A stretch of DNA of 6,113 nt from the NCBI GenBank assembly GCA_028293775.1, contig JAQGOD010000047.1:1-6113 (forward strand), in the 5' to 3' direction. The position numbers were made by a program, and so were the translations under genes. This DNA is from Gammaproteobacteria bacterium (GTDB lineage Bacteria > Pseudomonadota > Gammaproteobacteria > Steroidobacterales > Steroidobacteraceae). This document shows, one piece after another, positions 1 to 5,096 of the stretch (position 1 is the stretch's first letter; every line of letters begins with the position of its first letter). A model generated the notes under the pieces. That model saw nothing but the letters and a program-made list of their open reading frames with translations. It was not told the origin of the DNA and did not search any database.

Positions 1-2
1 TG

Positions 3-1526
3 TCGAATCTCGGCGGCCACGACATGGCCAGCATGATCGAGGCCTTCGAAGCGATCGATCACGACCGCCCGGTCTGCTTCATCGCCTACACCATCAAGGG
101 CGTCGGCCTGCCGTTCCAGGGCCACAAGGACAACCACGCCGGACTGATGACGCCGACCCAGATGGAAAAGTGGCGCGCGTCGCAAAATATCCGGCCCGGG
201 CATGAGTGGGAGAAATTTGAGGGCTTGTCGCAGAACGCGGCGTCGCTTGAAGCATTCCTGAAGGATGCGCCGTTCAACCGCGAAGGCCGCCGCCGGCTGA
301 CCGCGCCGGTAATCGACGTGCCGCAGCATCTTAAGTTTTCGCCGTCGCCGCAAATGTCCACGCAGCAGGGTTTTGGGCTCGTGCTCAACGAACTCGCGCG
401 CGGCGACACTGAACTCGCCTCGCGCATCGTCACCGCGTCGCCCGATGTTACGGTCTCCACAAACCTCGGCGCCTGGGTCAACCGCCGCGGCCTGTTCGCA
501 AAGGGAGAGGCCGCCGACCTGTTTCGAAAAGAAAAAATCCCATCCACCTTCAACTGGGATTTCTCGCCAAAAGGCCAGCACATCGAACTCGGCATAGCCG
601 AGAGCAATCTGTTCCTCCTGATGTCGGCGCTGGGCCTGTCCTCTTCCATCAACGGCGTGCGGCTGCTGCCGATCGCGACGTTGTACGATCCGTTTATCAG
701 TCGTGCGCTCGATCAGCTGAACTACGCGTGCTACCAGGACGCCCGCTTCATGGTGGCGGCGACGCCCTCCGGCGTGACGCTGGCGCCGGAAGGCGGCGCG
801 CATCAGTCGATCGCCACGCCCTTGATCGGCATCGCGCAGGACGGCCTCGCGGCGTTCGAGCCGGCCTTCGTCGATGAACTCGCCGTTATCATGGGCTGGG
901 GTTTTGCGCATATGCAGCGCGAGTCGAGCGAGGAGGGCGACGAGCAGAGCGGCATGCGCAGCGGCGGCTCGGTGTATTTGCGGCTCTCGACGCGCAGCAT
1001 CGACCAGCCGCAACGCATGATGACGCCGGATCTGCAGAAGGGCATTACCGACGGCGCTTACTGGCTGCGCAAGCCGGGACCGAATGCGGAAGTGGTGATC
1101 GCCTACACCGGCGCGGTTGCGCCGGAGGCGATCGAAGCCATCGGGCTTTTAGGCGAAAGCCGTCGCGATGTCGGCCTGCTCGCGATCACGTCGGCCGACC
1201 GGCTGCATGCGGGCTGGACCGCGGCGCGGAAAATACGCCGGGACAACCGCGGGTCGAAGCATACCAGCCATATCGAAAAACTGCTGGCGCCGCTGCCGCG
1301 CGATTGCGGGATCGTCACCGTGATCGACGGCCATCCGGCGACCCTGGGCTGGCTCGGCAGCGTACGCGGTCACCGGCTGGAGGCGCTCGGCGTCGAACAT
1401 TTCGGCCAGACCGGCACGATTCCCGACCTCTACCGTCACCACGGCATCGACGCCAACGCCATCATCGACGCCGCGGAGGGCCTCACCGCAGGCGCGCCGG
1501 TGCGGCATCGCAAGATGGCGGTGTGA
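3..1526 (+). CDS. AceE/transketolase-like thiamine-diphosphate enzyme (5' truncated by window)
   Basis: The frame is open from base 3, so the gene starts outside the window; the ATG at 24 is internal. What remains is about 507 residues. Numbering from that ATG, the stretch FIAYTIKGVGLPFQGH and the following NHAGLMT (residues 19-43) resemble the end of the TPP-binding domain in E1/transketolase proteins. A pyrimidine-binding domain starts near residue 112 (STQQGFGLVLNEL) and contains HIELGIAESN (186-195); E193 is in the position of the glutamate that activates the cofactor. GGAHQSIATP (257-266) is another family-like segment. The C-terminal third fits the transketolase C-terminal domain. Homologues in this group are usually labelled transketolase or pyruvate dehydrogenase E1-like; the substrate cannot be read from the sequence. 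The protein would be cytoplasmic. No clear terminator follows. The gene looks intact to its TGA and has the codon usage of a core gene. Confidence 0.9.
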   Translation, partial: SNLGGHDMASMIEAFEAIDHDRPVCFIAYTIKGVGLPFQGHKDNHAGLMTPTQMEKWRASQNIRPGHEWEKFEGLSQNAASLEAFLKDAPFNREGRRRLTAPVIDVPQHLKFSPSPQMSTQQGFGLVLNELARGDTELASRIVTASPDVTVSTNLGAWVNRRGLFAKGEAADLFRKEKIPSTFNWDFSPKGQHIELGIAESNLFLLMSALGLSSSINGVRLLPIATLYDPFISRALDQLNYACYQDARFMVAATPSGVTLAPEGGAHQSIATPLIGIAQDGLAAFEPAFVDELAVIMGWGFAHMQRESSEEGDEQSGMRSGGSVYLRLSTRSIDQPQRMMTPDLQKGITDGAYWLRKPGPNAEVVIAYTGAVAPEAIEAIGLLGESRRDVGLLAITSADRLHAGWTAARKIRRDNRGSKHTSHIEKLLAPLPRDCGIVTVIDGHPATLGWLGSVRGHRLEALGVEHFGQTGTIPDLYRHHGIDANAIIDAAEGLTAGAPVRHRKMAV

Positions 1527-1547
1527 TTTCTTCACCCTCCCTGCAAA

Positions 1548-1762
1548 GGAATCGTATACTCGAAGATCAAGGCGCATCCGCAGTGGACGCTCTTGCAATT
1601 CTTCAACAACTACGCGCCCGCCGCAGATCAAGATAACCCAACCGCGTATGCCGCGCAGTCGGCAAGCAGTTGAGCGTCGATTATAAAACGTTCGTAAAGG
1701 GGCATTTTAGGGCTGCCCAGCACTATCCGTTACGGCTCGGGCAGAGCCTGAACACACTCTAG
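1548..1762 (+). pseudogene. Frameshifted C-terminal remnant of an unidentified protein
   Basis: Downstream of the transketolase-like stop, in the same frame, bases 1554-1652 read like real protein: SKIKAHPQWTLLQFFNNYAP, then AADQDNPTAYAA. That frame ends at TGA 1671-1673. Moving to another frame at about 1655 continues smoothly as AVGKQLSVDYKTFVKGHF, running to TAG 1760-1762. Joined, the two parts make one plausible C-terminus, so one base has probably been lost (or two gained) near 1653-1656. No convincing start codon or N-terminal part is present, so this is a leftover 3' end rather than a working gene. The pattern W-T-L-x-x-F-F-x-x-Y-A-P recalls C-terminal segments of phage-type structural or lytic proteins, but this is from memory and weak. 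Its tail overlaps the 3' end of the opposite-strand gene. Confidence 0.5.
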
Positions 1763-2692
1763 GTTGGTGCAGTAAAGCGATCCTACATACTCTCCGTGAG
1801 GTAGTTTGAACTCGCTGTTTAGACCAACAACTCGGACGACGATAAACACTGGTTGATTCTGTCGAAAGCGGGTGGACGGCACCTTTGACACGAATAGCTT
1901 GTTTGATTCCATGTAATCGTCGATCCGAAACAAAGCCTCATTTTCCCCCGTCATCAAGCGAAACCTGACACGTGTTGCGATGATCTTGCCTTTAAAGATA
2001 AAGGGGTTTGCTGCTAATTCACTGACATCGACTACTTGCTGTACTCCCATCGCAGCCAGTCGCTGCATGATAGTTTCCGGTTGTGCGTTTGGGGTACTTG
2101 CCTGTACCTGCGGGCGTGAGCCTGCCGACGTGGCTTCGGGCACTATGCCTTCGCACCACCGATATTCCCGGCCCGAACCCGTGGCAAATTCCTTCGAACT
2201 TTTGATTGTAAATACGGCTTCCTTAGAAGCCGTGGAGTTAGCGTCTTCAGAATTGGAGTTTTGGCAGGGCGTAGCTTTGACGGTTGATCCTGTCGCCGGA
2301 CTAATGTCTACGCACCATCCCCGCCCTCCCGTGACTTGGCGACCACGGACGGTGAGACGTGTCGCCATCGAACCTTCATCGCAGGGCGTATCGCTCGCGA
2401 TGTAGACGCCCGATTGAAGCGCACTTTTCCCTCGGGGAGCCGTCCGGGGGGACGTTGCGACGCTAGCTGGCCCAACCGCTTGAGCATTTTTATCTTTAGA
2501 TGTTTGCAGGGTGGCGGCTGATGTTGCGCCAGAAATACACTTTTTAAAGAACGACGGAAACTGATCTTGAGTTGCGTTAGTCGCGGCCTTGTGCGCGAGC
2601 CATTTTCTCGCGCACTCGGGGCGCGCATCTTGGGCAATAACGCTACCGGAGGCGAAACACCAAACGAGCAACAAAATCAACACACGGCCCAT
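1730..2692 (-). CDS. Exported multi-domain protein of unknown function
   Basis: This encodes 320 residues and I do not recognise the protein. Residues 1-20 are a typical Sec signal peptide (MGRVLILLLVWCFASGSVIA, cleavage likely after VIA-20). Mature residues 24-54 hold a C26/C52 pair around ECARKWLAHKAATNATQDQF and FPSFFKKC, loosely like a PsiF-type repeat. Residues 60-92 are a low-complexity linker. Residues 93-182 form a compact segment with four cysteines (104, 127, 143, 180), possibly two disulfides in the periplasm. A second linker (about 185-206) leads to residues 217-315, where NPFIFKGKIIATRVRF and the following strands suggest a beta-barrel resembling the OB-fold of tRNA_anti-like proteins, ending with C308 and C313. 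The ATG at 2692 is supported by a good Shine-Dalgarno (GGAAGGA, 2698-2704) and a promoter upstream. It is visibly less GC-rich than its neighbours, which suggests acquisition. Its 3' end overlaps a decayed gene on the other strand. Confidence 0.75.
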   Translation of the reverse strand: MGRVLILLLVWCFASGSVIAQDARPECARKWLAHKAATNATQDQFPSFFKKCISGATSAATLQTSKDKNAQAVGPASVATSPRTAPRGKSALQSGVYIASDTPCDEGSMATRLTVRGRQVTGGRGWCVDISPATGSTVKATPCQNSNSEDANSTASKEAVFTIKSSKEFATGSGREYRWCEGIVPEATSAGSRPQVQASTPNAQPETIMQRLAAMGVQQVVDVSELAANPFIFKGKIIATRVRFRLMTGENEALFRIDDYMESNKLFVSKVPSTRFRQNQPVFIVVRVVGLNSEFKLPHGEYVGSLYCTNLECVQALPEP

Positions 2693-2719
2693 AAAAGTCC
2701 TTCCCCTAAATAACGAGGC

Positions 2720-2748
2720 AGGATAGCTGTTTGAAACAGGGGTCGCAA
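2720..2748 (-). promoter_or_regulatory. Promoter of the exported-protein gene
   Basis: Reading the minus strand, a -35-like TTGCGA (2748-2743), a 17-base spacer and a -10-like TATCCT (2725-2720) lie ahead of the Shine-Dalgarno at 2704-2698 and ATG 2692. Each hexamer matches the sigma-70 consensus at four of six positions. The -10 box sits inside the left arm of the 11-bp inverted repeat at 2719-2729, so a protein binding that repeat could block the promoter. Confidence 0.45.
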
Positions 2749-2752
2749 CCTA

Positions 2753-2788
2753 GGGGCTCTCGCAGAAGGAACGAGCCCCACTTTTACC
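2753..2788 (+). terminator. Possible intrinsic terminator hairpin
   Basis: A perfect 7-bp stem, GGGGCTC (2753-2759) and GAGCCCC (2773-2779), has a 13-base loop and is followed by ACTTTTACC. The T-tract is short (four Ts) and no plus-strand gene ends nearby, so it may only be the innermost stem of the larger inverted repeat. Confidence 0.25.
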
Positions 2789-2820
2789 TCTGATCCCCTC
2801 AGACGCAGCTATCCTGGTGG

Positions 2821-2914
2821 TATGTATCTGTCTCCCAGCTGCTCTCTTTCCGATGCTGTTCAGATGGCCGGGCAAGAGTGGTCAACTTGTTTTCCCTGCT
2901 TTCCCAACAGCGCA
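2821..2914. other. Intergenic stretch with no recognised feature
   Basis: Between the nested inverted repeat and repeat copy 1 there is no convincing gene, RNA or regulatory site. An ATG at 2822 opens a short frame, but it runs into the palindromic repeat and has no ribosome binding site worth naming. Confidence 0.5.
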
Positions 2915-3055
2915 GTAGCTCGTAGGGCGCACCAAGCGCAACGCATTGCGCCATCTTCGGACATCAAGGCGAGGTGCACGTCAAAATGCGGTATGGCCGG
3001 CGCGCCATTATTCTTGCGGCGCAATGCGCTGCGCTTGGTGCGCCCTGCGGGTCCT
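2915..3055. mobile_element. REPIN-like palindromic repeat, copy 1
   Basis: The core at 2925-3045 is 121 bp with 28-bp terminal inverted repeats (2925-2952 and 3018-3045, one mismatch) around a 65-bp spacer (2953-3017). A second copy lies at 3923-4043 in the same orientation with identical length, about 10 differences in the core, and matching flanks (GTAGCTCG before, GGTCCT after). Each arm is also partly self-complementary (GGCGCA with TGCGCC in the left arm). Two inverted hairpin units around a conserved spacer is the architecture described for REPINs, which are moved by RAYT transposases in trans; no RAYT gene is in the window. Open frames through it are translations of the palindrome, not genes. 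Confidence 0.75.
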
Positions 3056-3106
3056 TCCTGATCTGCGGGCGCGCCAATCCTCCAGTGTCTGTTCCGGCCA
3101 CTCATC

Positions 3107-3155
3107 AAGCACCGGATTTCCAATTTTTGAAGCACCGGATTTCCAATTTTTGGAA
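3107..3155. promoter_or_regulatory. Two 23-bp tandem repeats plus palindrome: probable HigA operator
   Basis: An exact 23-bp unit is repeated head to tail at 3107-3129 and 3130-3152. The second unit runs into a perfect palindrome, TTCCAATTTTTGGAA (3141-3155); the first unit carries the degenerate version TTCCAATTTTTGAAG. The array ends 20 bases before the higB start codon and overlaps where the promoter must be. HigA antitoxins usually repress their own operon by binding palindromes at the promoter, so this is the obvious candidate site. The 23-bp period is close to two helical turns, which would put two dimers on nearly the same face. Confidence 0.6.
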
Positions 3156-3160
3156 TTTTG

Positions 3161-3169
3161 TGCTATGCT
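3161..3169 (+). promoter_or_regulatory. Extended -10 promoter of higBA
   Basis: TGCTATGCT contains TG one base before the hexamer TATGCT (3164-3169), the extended -10 form. A recognisable -35 is missing at 17 bp (TTCCAA, which is part of the palindrome). Transcription would start around 3175-3177, which is at the ATG of higB itself. Confidence 0.4.
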
Positions 3170-3175
3170 TGATCA

Positions 3176-3487
3176 ATGATCGTCATTGGCACCGATTTGG
3201 TAGAAAACTATCTCGCTAATCATGCTGGCCATCAGGGGATCAAAGCAGCACGGACACAATACTATGCGTGGCTGGATATCGTTGAGCATGCCCAGTGGCG
3301 CAACCCGGAGGATGTCAAGGTGTCGTATCCAAAGGCGAGCATTCTCAAAGGCAGTCGCGTTGTCTTCAATATCAAAGGCAACGACTACCGCCTGATTGCT
3401 CGTTTGGCATACCCGGCGCAAGTGCTGGCGATTCGATTCTTTGGCACCCATGCTGAGTACGACAGAATAGATGCGGAGAGCGTGTGA
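3176..3487 (+). CDS. higB: HigB-type toxin, mRNA interferase of a type II toxin-antitoxin system
   Basis: This is a 103-residue protein, normal size for the HigB_toxin family (RelE-like fold), related to E. coli YgjN. Visible family features are HAQWRNPEDVKVSYPKA (38-54), the core strand VVFNIKGNDYRLIARL (62-77) and the C-terminal IRFFGTHAEYDRI (86-98), whose His/Tyr region lies near the catalytic site of such enzymes. Members cleave mRNA on the ribosome; this one should act in the cytoplasm and be neutralised by the following antitoxin. The toxin-first order is typical of higBA. ATG 3176 is the first start after the operator; no Shine-Dalgarno is visible before it, and the predicted transcription start nearly coincides with it. 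Its TGA overlaps the antitoxin ATG (TGATG). It appears intact. Confidence 0.9.
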   Translation: MIVIGTDLVENYLANHAGHQGIKAARTQYYAWLDIVEHAQWRNPEDVKVSYPKASILKGSRVVFNIKGNDYRLIARLAYPAQVLAIRFFGTHAEYDRIDAESV

Positions 3488-3888
3488 TGGATGCAACCCT
3501 GATCTTGATCGATGGCGATGCCGAGCTTATGCGCGCGCGCAAGCTTGTTGACCGGCTCTGGCAATCGGATGACCCGGCCGACATCGCCCGACAGGAGGCG
3601 CACGCGCGCCTGATTGCCGCCTATGAGGAGAGCAGATGGCCTCGCCGGCCGGCGAGCACTGCCGATCTGATACGTCACCTGATGGACCAGCACGGCCTCA
3701 CGCGGGCCGAACTCGTGCCGATCCTGGGCAGCCCGAGCCGCGTCAGCGAAGTTCTGCGGGGCAGGAAAGGGCTGAGCATGGCGATGGTACAGCGATTGCG
3801 TGCCCGCTTTCGCGTGTCGGCAGACGTGCTCCTGCCGCTGCCGAGGAAGACGCCGTCGCGTCGTTCGACCAAGCGGGCCGCCGCCTGA
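3487..3888 (+). CDS. higA: HigA-type antitoxin, XRE-family DNA-binding protein
   Basis: This is a 133-residue protein. The N-terminal half (about 1-55) is helical and acidic, as in the YgjM/HigA group (COG5499 type). A helix-turn-helix follows at about 62-112: LIRHLMDQHGLTRAELVPIL, then GSPSRVSEVLRGRKGLSMAM and VQRLRARFRVSADVLL. The LMDQ-GLT and VS-VL-G-R residues match E. coli YgjM. It should bind and neutralise HigB and repress the operon at the repeats before higB. The basic tail (RKTPSRRSTKRAAA) is longer than I would expect. ATG 3487 overlaps the higB stop and has GGAG at 3475-3478; a GTG in frame at 3484 is possible but less likely. The overlap implies coupled translation. Confidence 0.9.
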   Translation: MDATLILIDGDAELMRARKLVDRLWQSDDPADIARQEAHARLIAAYEESRWPRRPASTADLIRHLMDQHGLTRAELVPILGSPSRVSEVLRGRKGLSMAMVQRLRARFRVSADVLLPLPRKTPSRRSTKRAAA

Positions 3889-3912
3889 CTGGGGGTCTGC
3901 AGCTCGACAAGC

Positions 3913-4052
3913 GTAGCTCGCGGGGCGCAATAAGCGAAGCGCATTGCGCCATCTTCGGACATCAAGGCGAGGTGCACGTCAGAATCCGGCATGGCCGTCG
4001 CGCCATTATTCTTGCGGCGCAATGCGCTGCGCTTATTGCGCCCTACGGTCCT
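3913..4052. mobile_element. REPIN-like palindromic repeat, copy 2
   Basis: The core is 3923-4043, 121 bp, with 28-bp arms at 3923-3950 and 4016-4043 (one mismatch) and a 65-bp spacer (3951-4015) with four differences from copy 1. Here each arm forms a stronger local hairpin (GGCGCAAT with ATTGCGCC). Where copy 1 has CACCAAG in the left arm and CTTGGTG in the right, copy 2 has CAATAAG and CTTATTG, so both sides changed together. It begins 25 bases after the higA stop and could also act as a transcript end for the operon. Confidence 0.75.
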
Positions 4053-4086
4053 GCACTCATGTGGGCTACGCCGCTGTTCAAAAAAA

Positions 4087-4339
4087 TCAGCGTTTGCGCC
4101 GCTTCATTCTGACGCCTGCACCGCCGCCATTCTCGGCAATAAACTCGACACCAGCCTTTTCCAGGGCGGCCACCAGAGCTGCCCCCGTTTCGGCACGACC
4201 TCCTACCGGACCATCCTCGGCCTCTAATCTTGCGATTGTCGGCTCGGAAATACCGGAGGCGGTGGCCAAATCGCCTTGAAGACCACGCAATCAAAGCGCG
4301 CGCAGCCTTCGCCTGTCTCACTGAAATCGGGTGGTCCAT
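4087..4339 (-). pseudogene. XRE-type regulator with a one-base frameshift
   Basis: From ATG 4339 the frame reads MDHPISVRQAKAARALIAWS and then goes wrong; in another frame it resumes as QGDLATASGISEPTIARLEA and runs to TGA 4087-4089. Removing one A near plus-strand 4279-4280 (TTGAAGACC to TTGAGACC) restores a single 83-residue protein with a complete N-terminal helix-turn-helix. The joined product is a paralogue of the regulator at 4841-5086: both end with ALEKAGVEFIAENGGGAGV followed by a basic tail. In that 22-residue block the two genes differ at seven bases, all synonymous. The start overlaps the stop of the upstream XRE gene (TGATG). The intact form would be a small DNA-binding repressor. 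The break is either recent or a sequencing error; restart at an internal TTG (4290) could make a protein lacking its first helix. Confidence 0.7.
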
Positions 4340-4662
4340 CAGCGTCGGGTTGCTGTAGCCCGCTTTTTCAGGGATGGCTGAGTCTTTCGTGGCTTTGGTT
4401 GCTTGCTGAATTGCTCCTCGGGGCCGTCAATCAGCCATTGCAGCGGGCGATCCGTGATCAGACAGAACCTGGTTAGCAGTCGCACCGGAATCACCGTCTT
4501 TCGGCCTGCACCGCCGCTGACATACTTCCGGTATCGTTCCGGCGTTATCCCCAGCAGTTTGGCCATATCCTTGTCTTTGCGATCGCCCTGGGCTTCGCGC
4601 ACACGGGCGCGGAAAGCGTCCCGCCACTGGGATTCTGCAATATCTTCAGCATCATCGGCCAT
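4339..4662 (-). CDS. XRE-type helix-turn-helix regulator
   Basis: This is a 107-residue protein. A helix-turn-helix lies at about 28-80: DRKDKDMAKLLGITPERYRK, YVSGG, then IPVRLLTRFCLITDRPLQWL, the Cro/CI-like arrangement. The C-terminal 25 residues are strongly basic (KPRKTQPSLKKRATATRR) and probably unstructured. I chose ATG 4662; a TTG at 4704 would add 14 residues translated from the operator sequence, which looks wrong. No strong Shine-Dalgarno precedes ATG 4662. Three inverted repeats at 4674-4734 lie immediately upstream, so autorepression is likely. The stop overlaps the start of the frameshifted regulator gene, making these a two-gene operon. It is not closely similar to the other two XRE proteins here. 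Target genes other than itself are not evident. Confidence 0.75.
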   Translation of the reverse strand: MADDAEDIAESQWRDAFRARVREAQGDRKDKDMAKLLGITPERYRKYVSGGAGRKTVIPVRLLTRFCLITDRPLQWLIDGPEEQFSKQPKPRKTQPSLKKRATATRR

Positions 4663-4673
4663 CGGCGCACATT

Positions 4674-4734
4674 GTCCCACGGGACCGATTAAGTCATGGG
4701 ACAATTAGTCCTTGAATTTTAGGACAAATTGTCC
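4674..4734 (-). promoter_or_regulatory. Three-palindrome operator and promoter of the XRE operon
   Basis: Three inverted repeats share GGAC/GTCC half-sites: GTCCCACGGGAC (4674-4685), GGACAATTAGTCC (4699-4711) and the perfect GGACAAATTGTCC (4722-4734). On the minus strand a -10-like TAAAAT (4721-4716) lies between the second and third, so a bound repressor would cover the promoter. No clear -35 box is visible. The regulator encoded just downstream is the likely ligand. Confidence 0.6.
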
Positions 4735-4840
4735 CAAAAATGCTTATGACCGATTCCAGTTCTAATATTCGGTTTGCTTGACAGGCCGCGGCGTCGCCCG
4801 CGCTGCGCTCATGGCCGCCCCGCCCCTGTTCAATAAAAAA
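4735..4840. other. Intergenic region between two XRE genes
   Basis: I see no gene here. The last ~16 bases before 4841 (CTGTTCAATAAAAAATCA) resemble the same position after the paralogous frameshifted gene (4073-4089), so the ancestral duplication took some 3' flank with it. Confidence 0.4.
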
Positions 4841-5086
4841 TCAGCGTTTGCGCTTCTTCATTCTGACGCCTGCGCCGCCGCCATTCTCCGCAATGAACTC
4901 GACGCCAGCTTTCTCCAAGGCCCGCTGGACAGCGTCTCTAACATCGTCGGACACAGAGGGGCCCTCTCCGTCATTCCTTTCGAGACGCTTGATCGTCGGC
5001 AGAGAGCGCTCCGCCGCTTCCGCCAACCGCGTTTGGGACCAGCCCAACAGCCCGCGGGCAGCTCGAATTTGTTCGATCGAAATCAT
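4841..5086 (-). CDS. XRE-type helix-turn-helix regulator (intact paralogue)
   Basis: This is an 81-residue protein. The helix-turn-helix is N-terminal: IRAARGLLGWSQTRLAEAAE and RSLPTIKRLERNDG (about 6-41). A linker region VSDDVRDAVQR leads to the conserved tail ALEKAGVEFIAENGGGAGV and a basic end. Short XRE proteins with this tail are common in Rhizobiales as free-standing regulators. ATG 5086 is preferred over TTG 5089 directly before it. A weak AGGA lies about 13 bases upstream. An operator-like cluster (5097-5126) separates it from the divergent genes at 5177 and 5299, so it may control itself and them. It is the intact relative of the frameshifted gene at 4087-4339. Confidence 0.8.
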   Translation of the reverse strand: MISIEQIRAARGLLGWSQTRLAEAAERSLPTIKRLERNDGEGPSVSDDVRDAVQRALEKAGVEFIAENGGGAGVRMKKRKR

Positions 5087-5096
5087 CAAAAACTAT

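Larger units (their letters stand above)
2719..2816. repeat. Nested inverted-repeat region (98 bp)
   Basis: An exact 11-bp inverted repeat, CAGGATAGCTG at 2719-2729 and CAGCTATCCTG at 2806-2816, encloses two further pairings: AGGGGTC (2738-2744) with GATCCCCT (2791-2798 region, one bulged base), and GGGGCTC (2753-2759) with GAGCCCC (2773-2779). The stretch could fold as a three-tier stem in DNA or RNA. It lies directly upstream of the minus-strand exported-protein gene, with the left arm over its -10 box. It could be a pair of operator sites, a small structured RNA, or the remains of a small palindromic element. Nothing else in the window matches it. Confidence 0.5.

Noticed and set aside
86..652. 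188-codon open frame on the minus strand
   Set aside because: It lies wholly opposite the transketolase-like gene, whose family motifs are clear; its translation shows no domain features.
1711..1748. Bulged inverted repeat GGCTGCCC/GGGCAGAGCC as terminator of the minus-strand gene
   Set aside because: The stem is interrupted, spans the stop codon and has no T-tract in the minus direction.
3107..3152. The 23-bp tandem repeat as a CRISPR array
   Set aside because: The units abut with no spacers and there are only two; an operator duplication fits better.
2822..3219. Several open frames on both strands through repeat copy 1
   Set aside because: They are translations of the palindromic repeat; the same peptides recur at copy 2, which is the mark of spurious repeat-derived frames.
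3636..4279. Open frames overlapping higA and repeat copy 2
   Set aside because: Out of frame with a well-supported antitoxin and then running into repeat sequence.
4662..4704. TTG start at 4704 for the XRE gene
   Set aside because: It would translate operator palindromes; ATG 4662 gives a normal-length regulator with operators upstream.
4778..4783. Perfect TTGACA on the plus strand
   Set aside because: No -10 box at 16-18 bases downstream and no plus-strand gene follows for nearly 400 bases.
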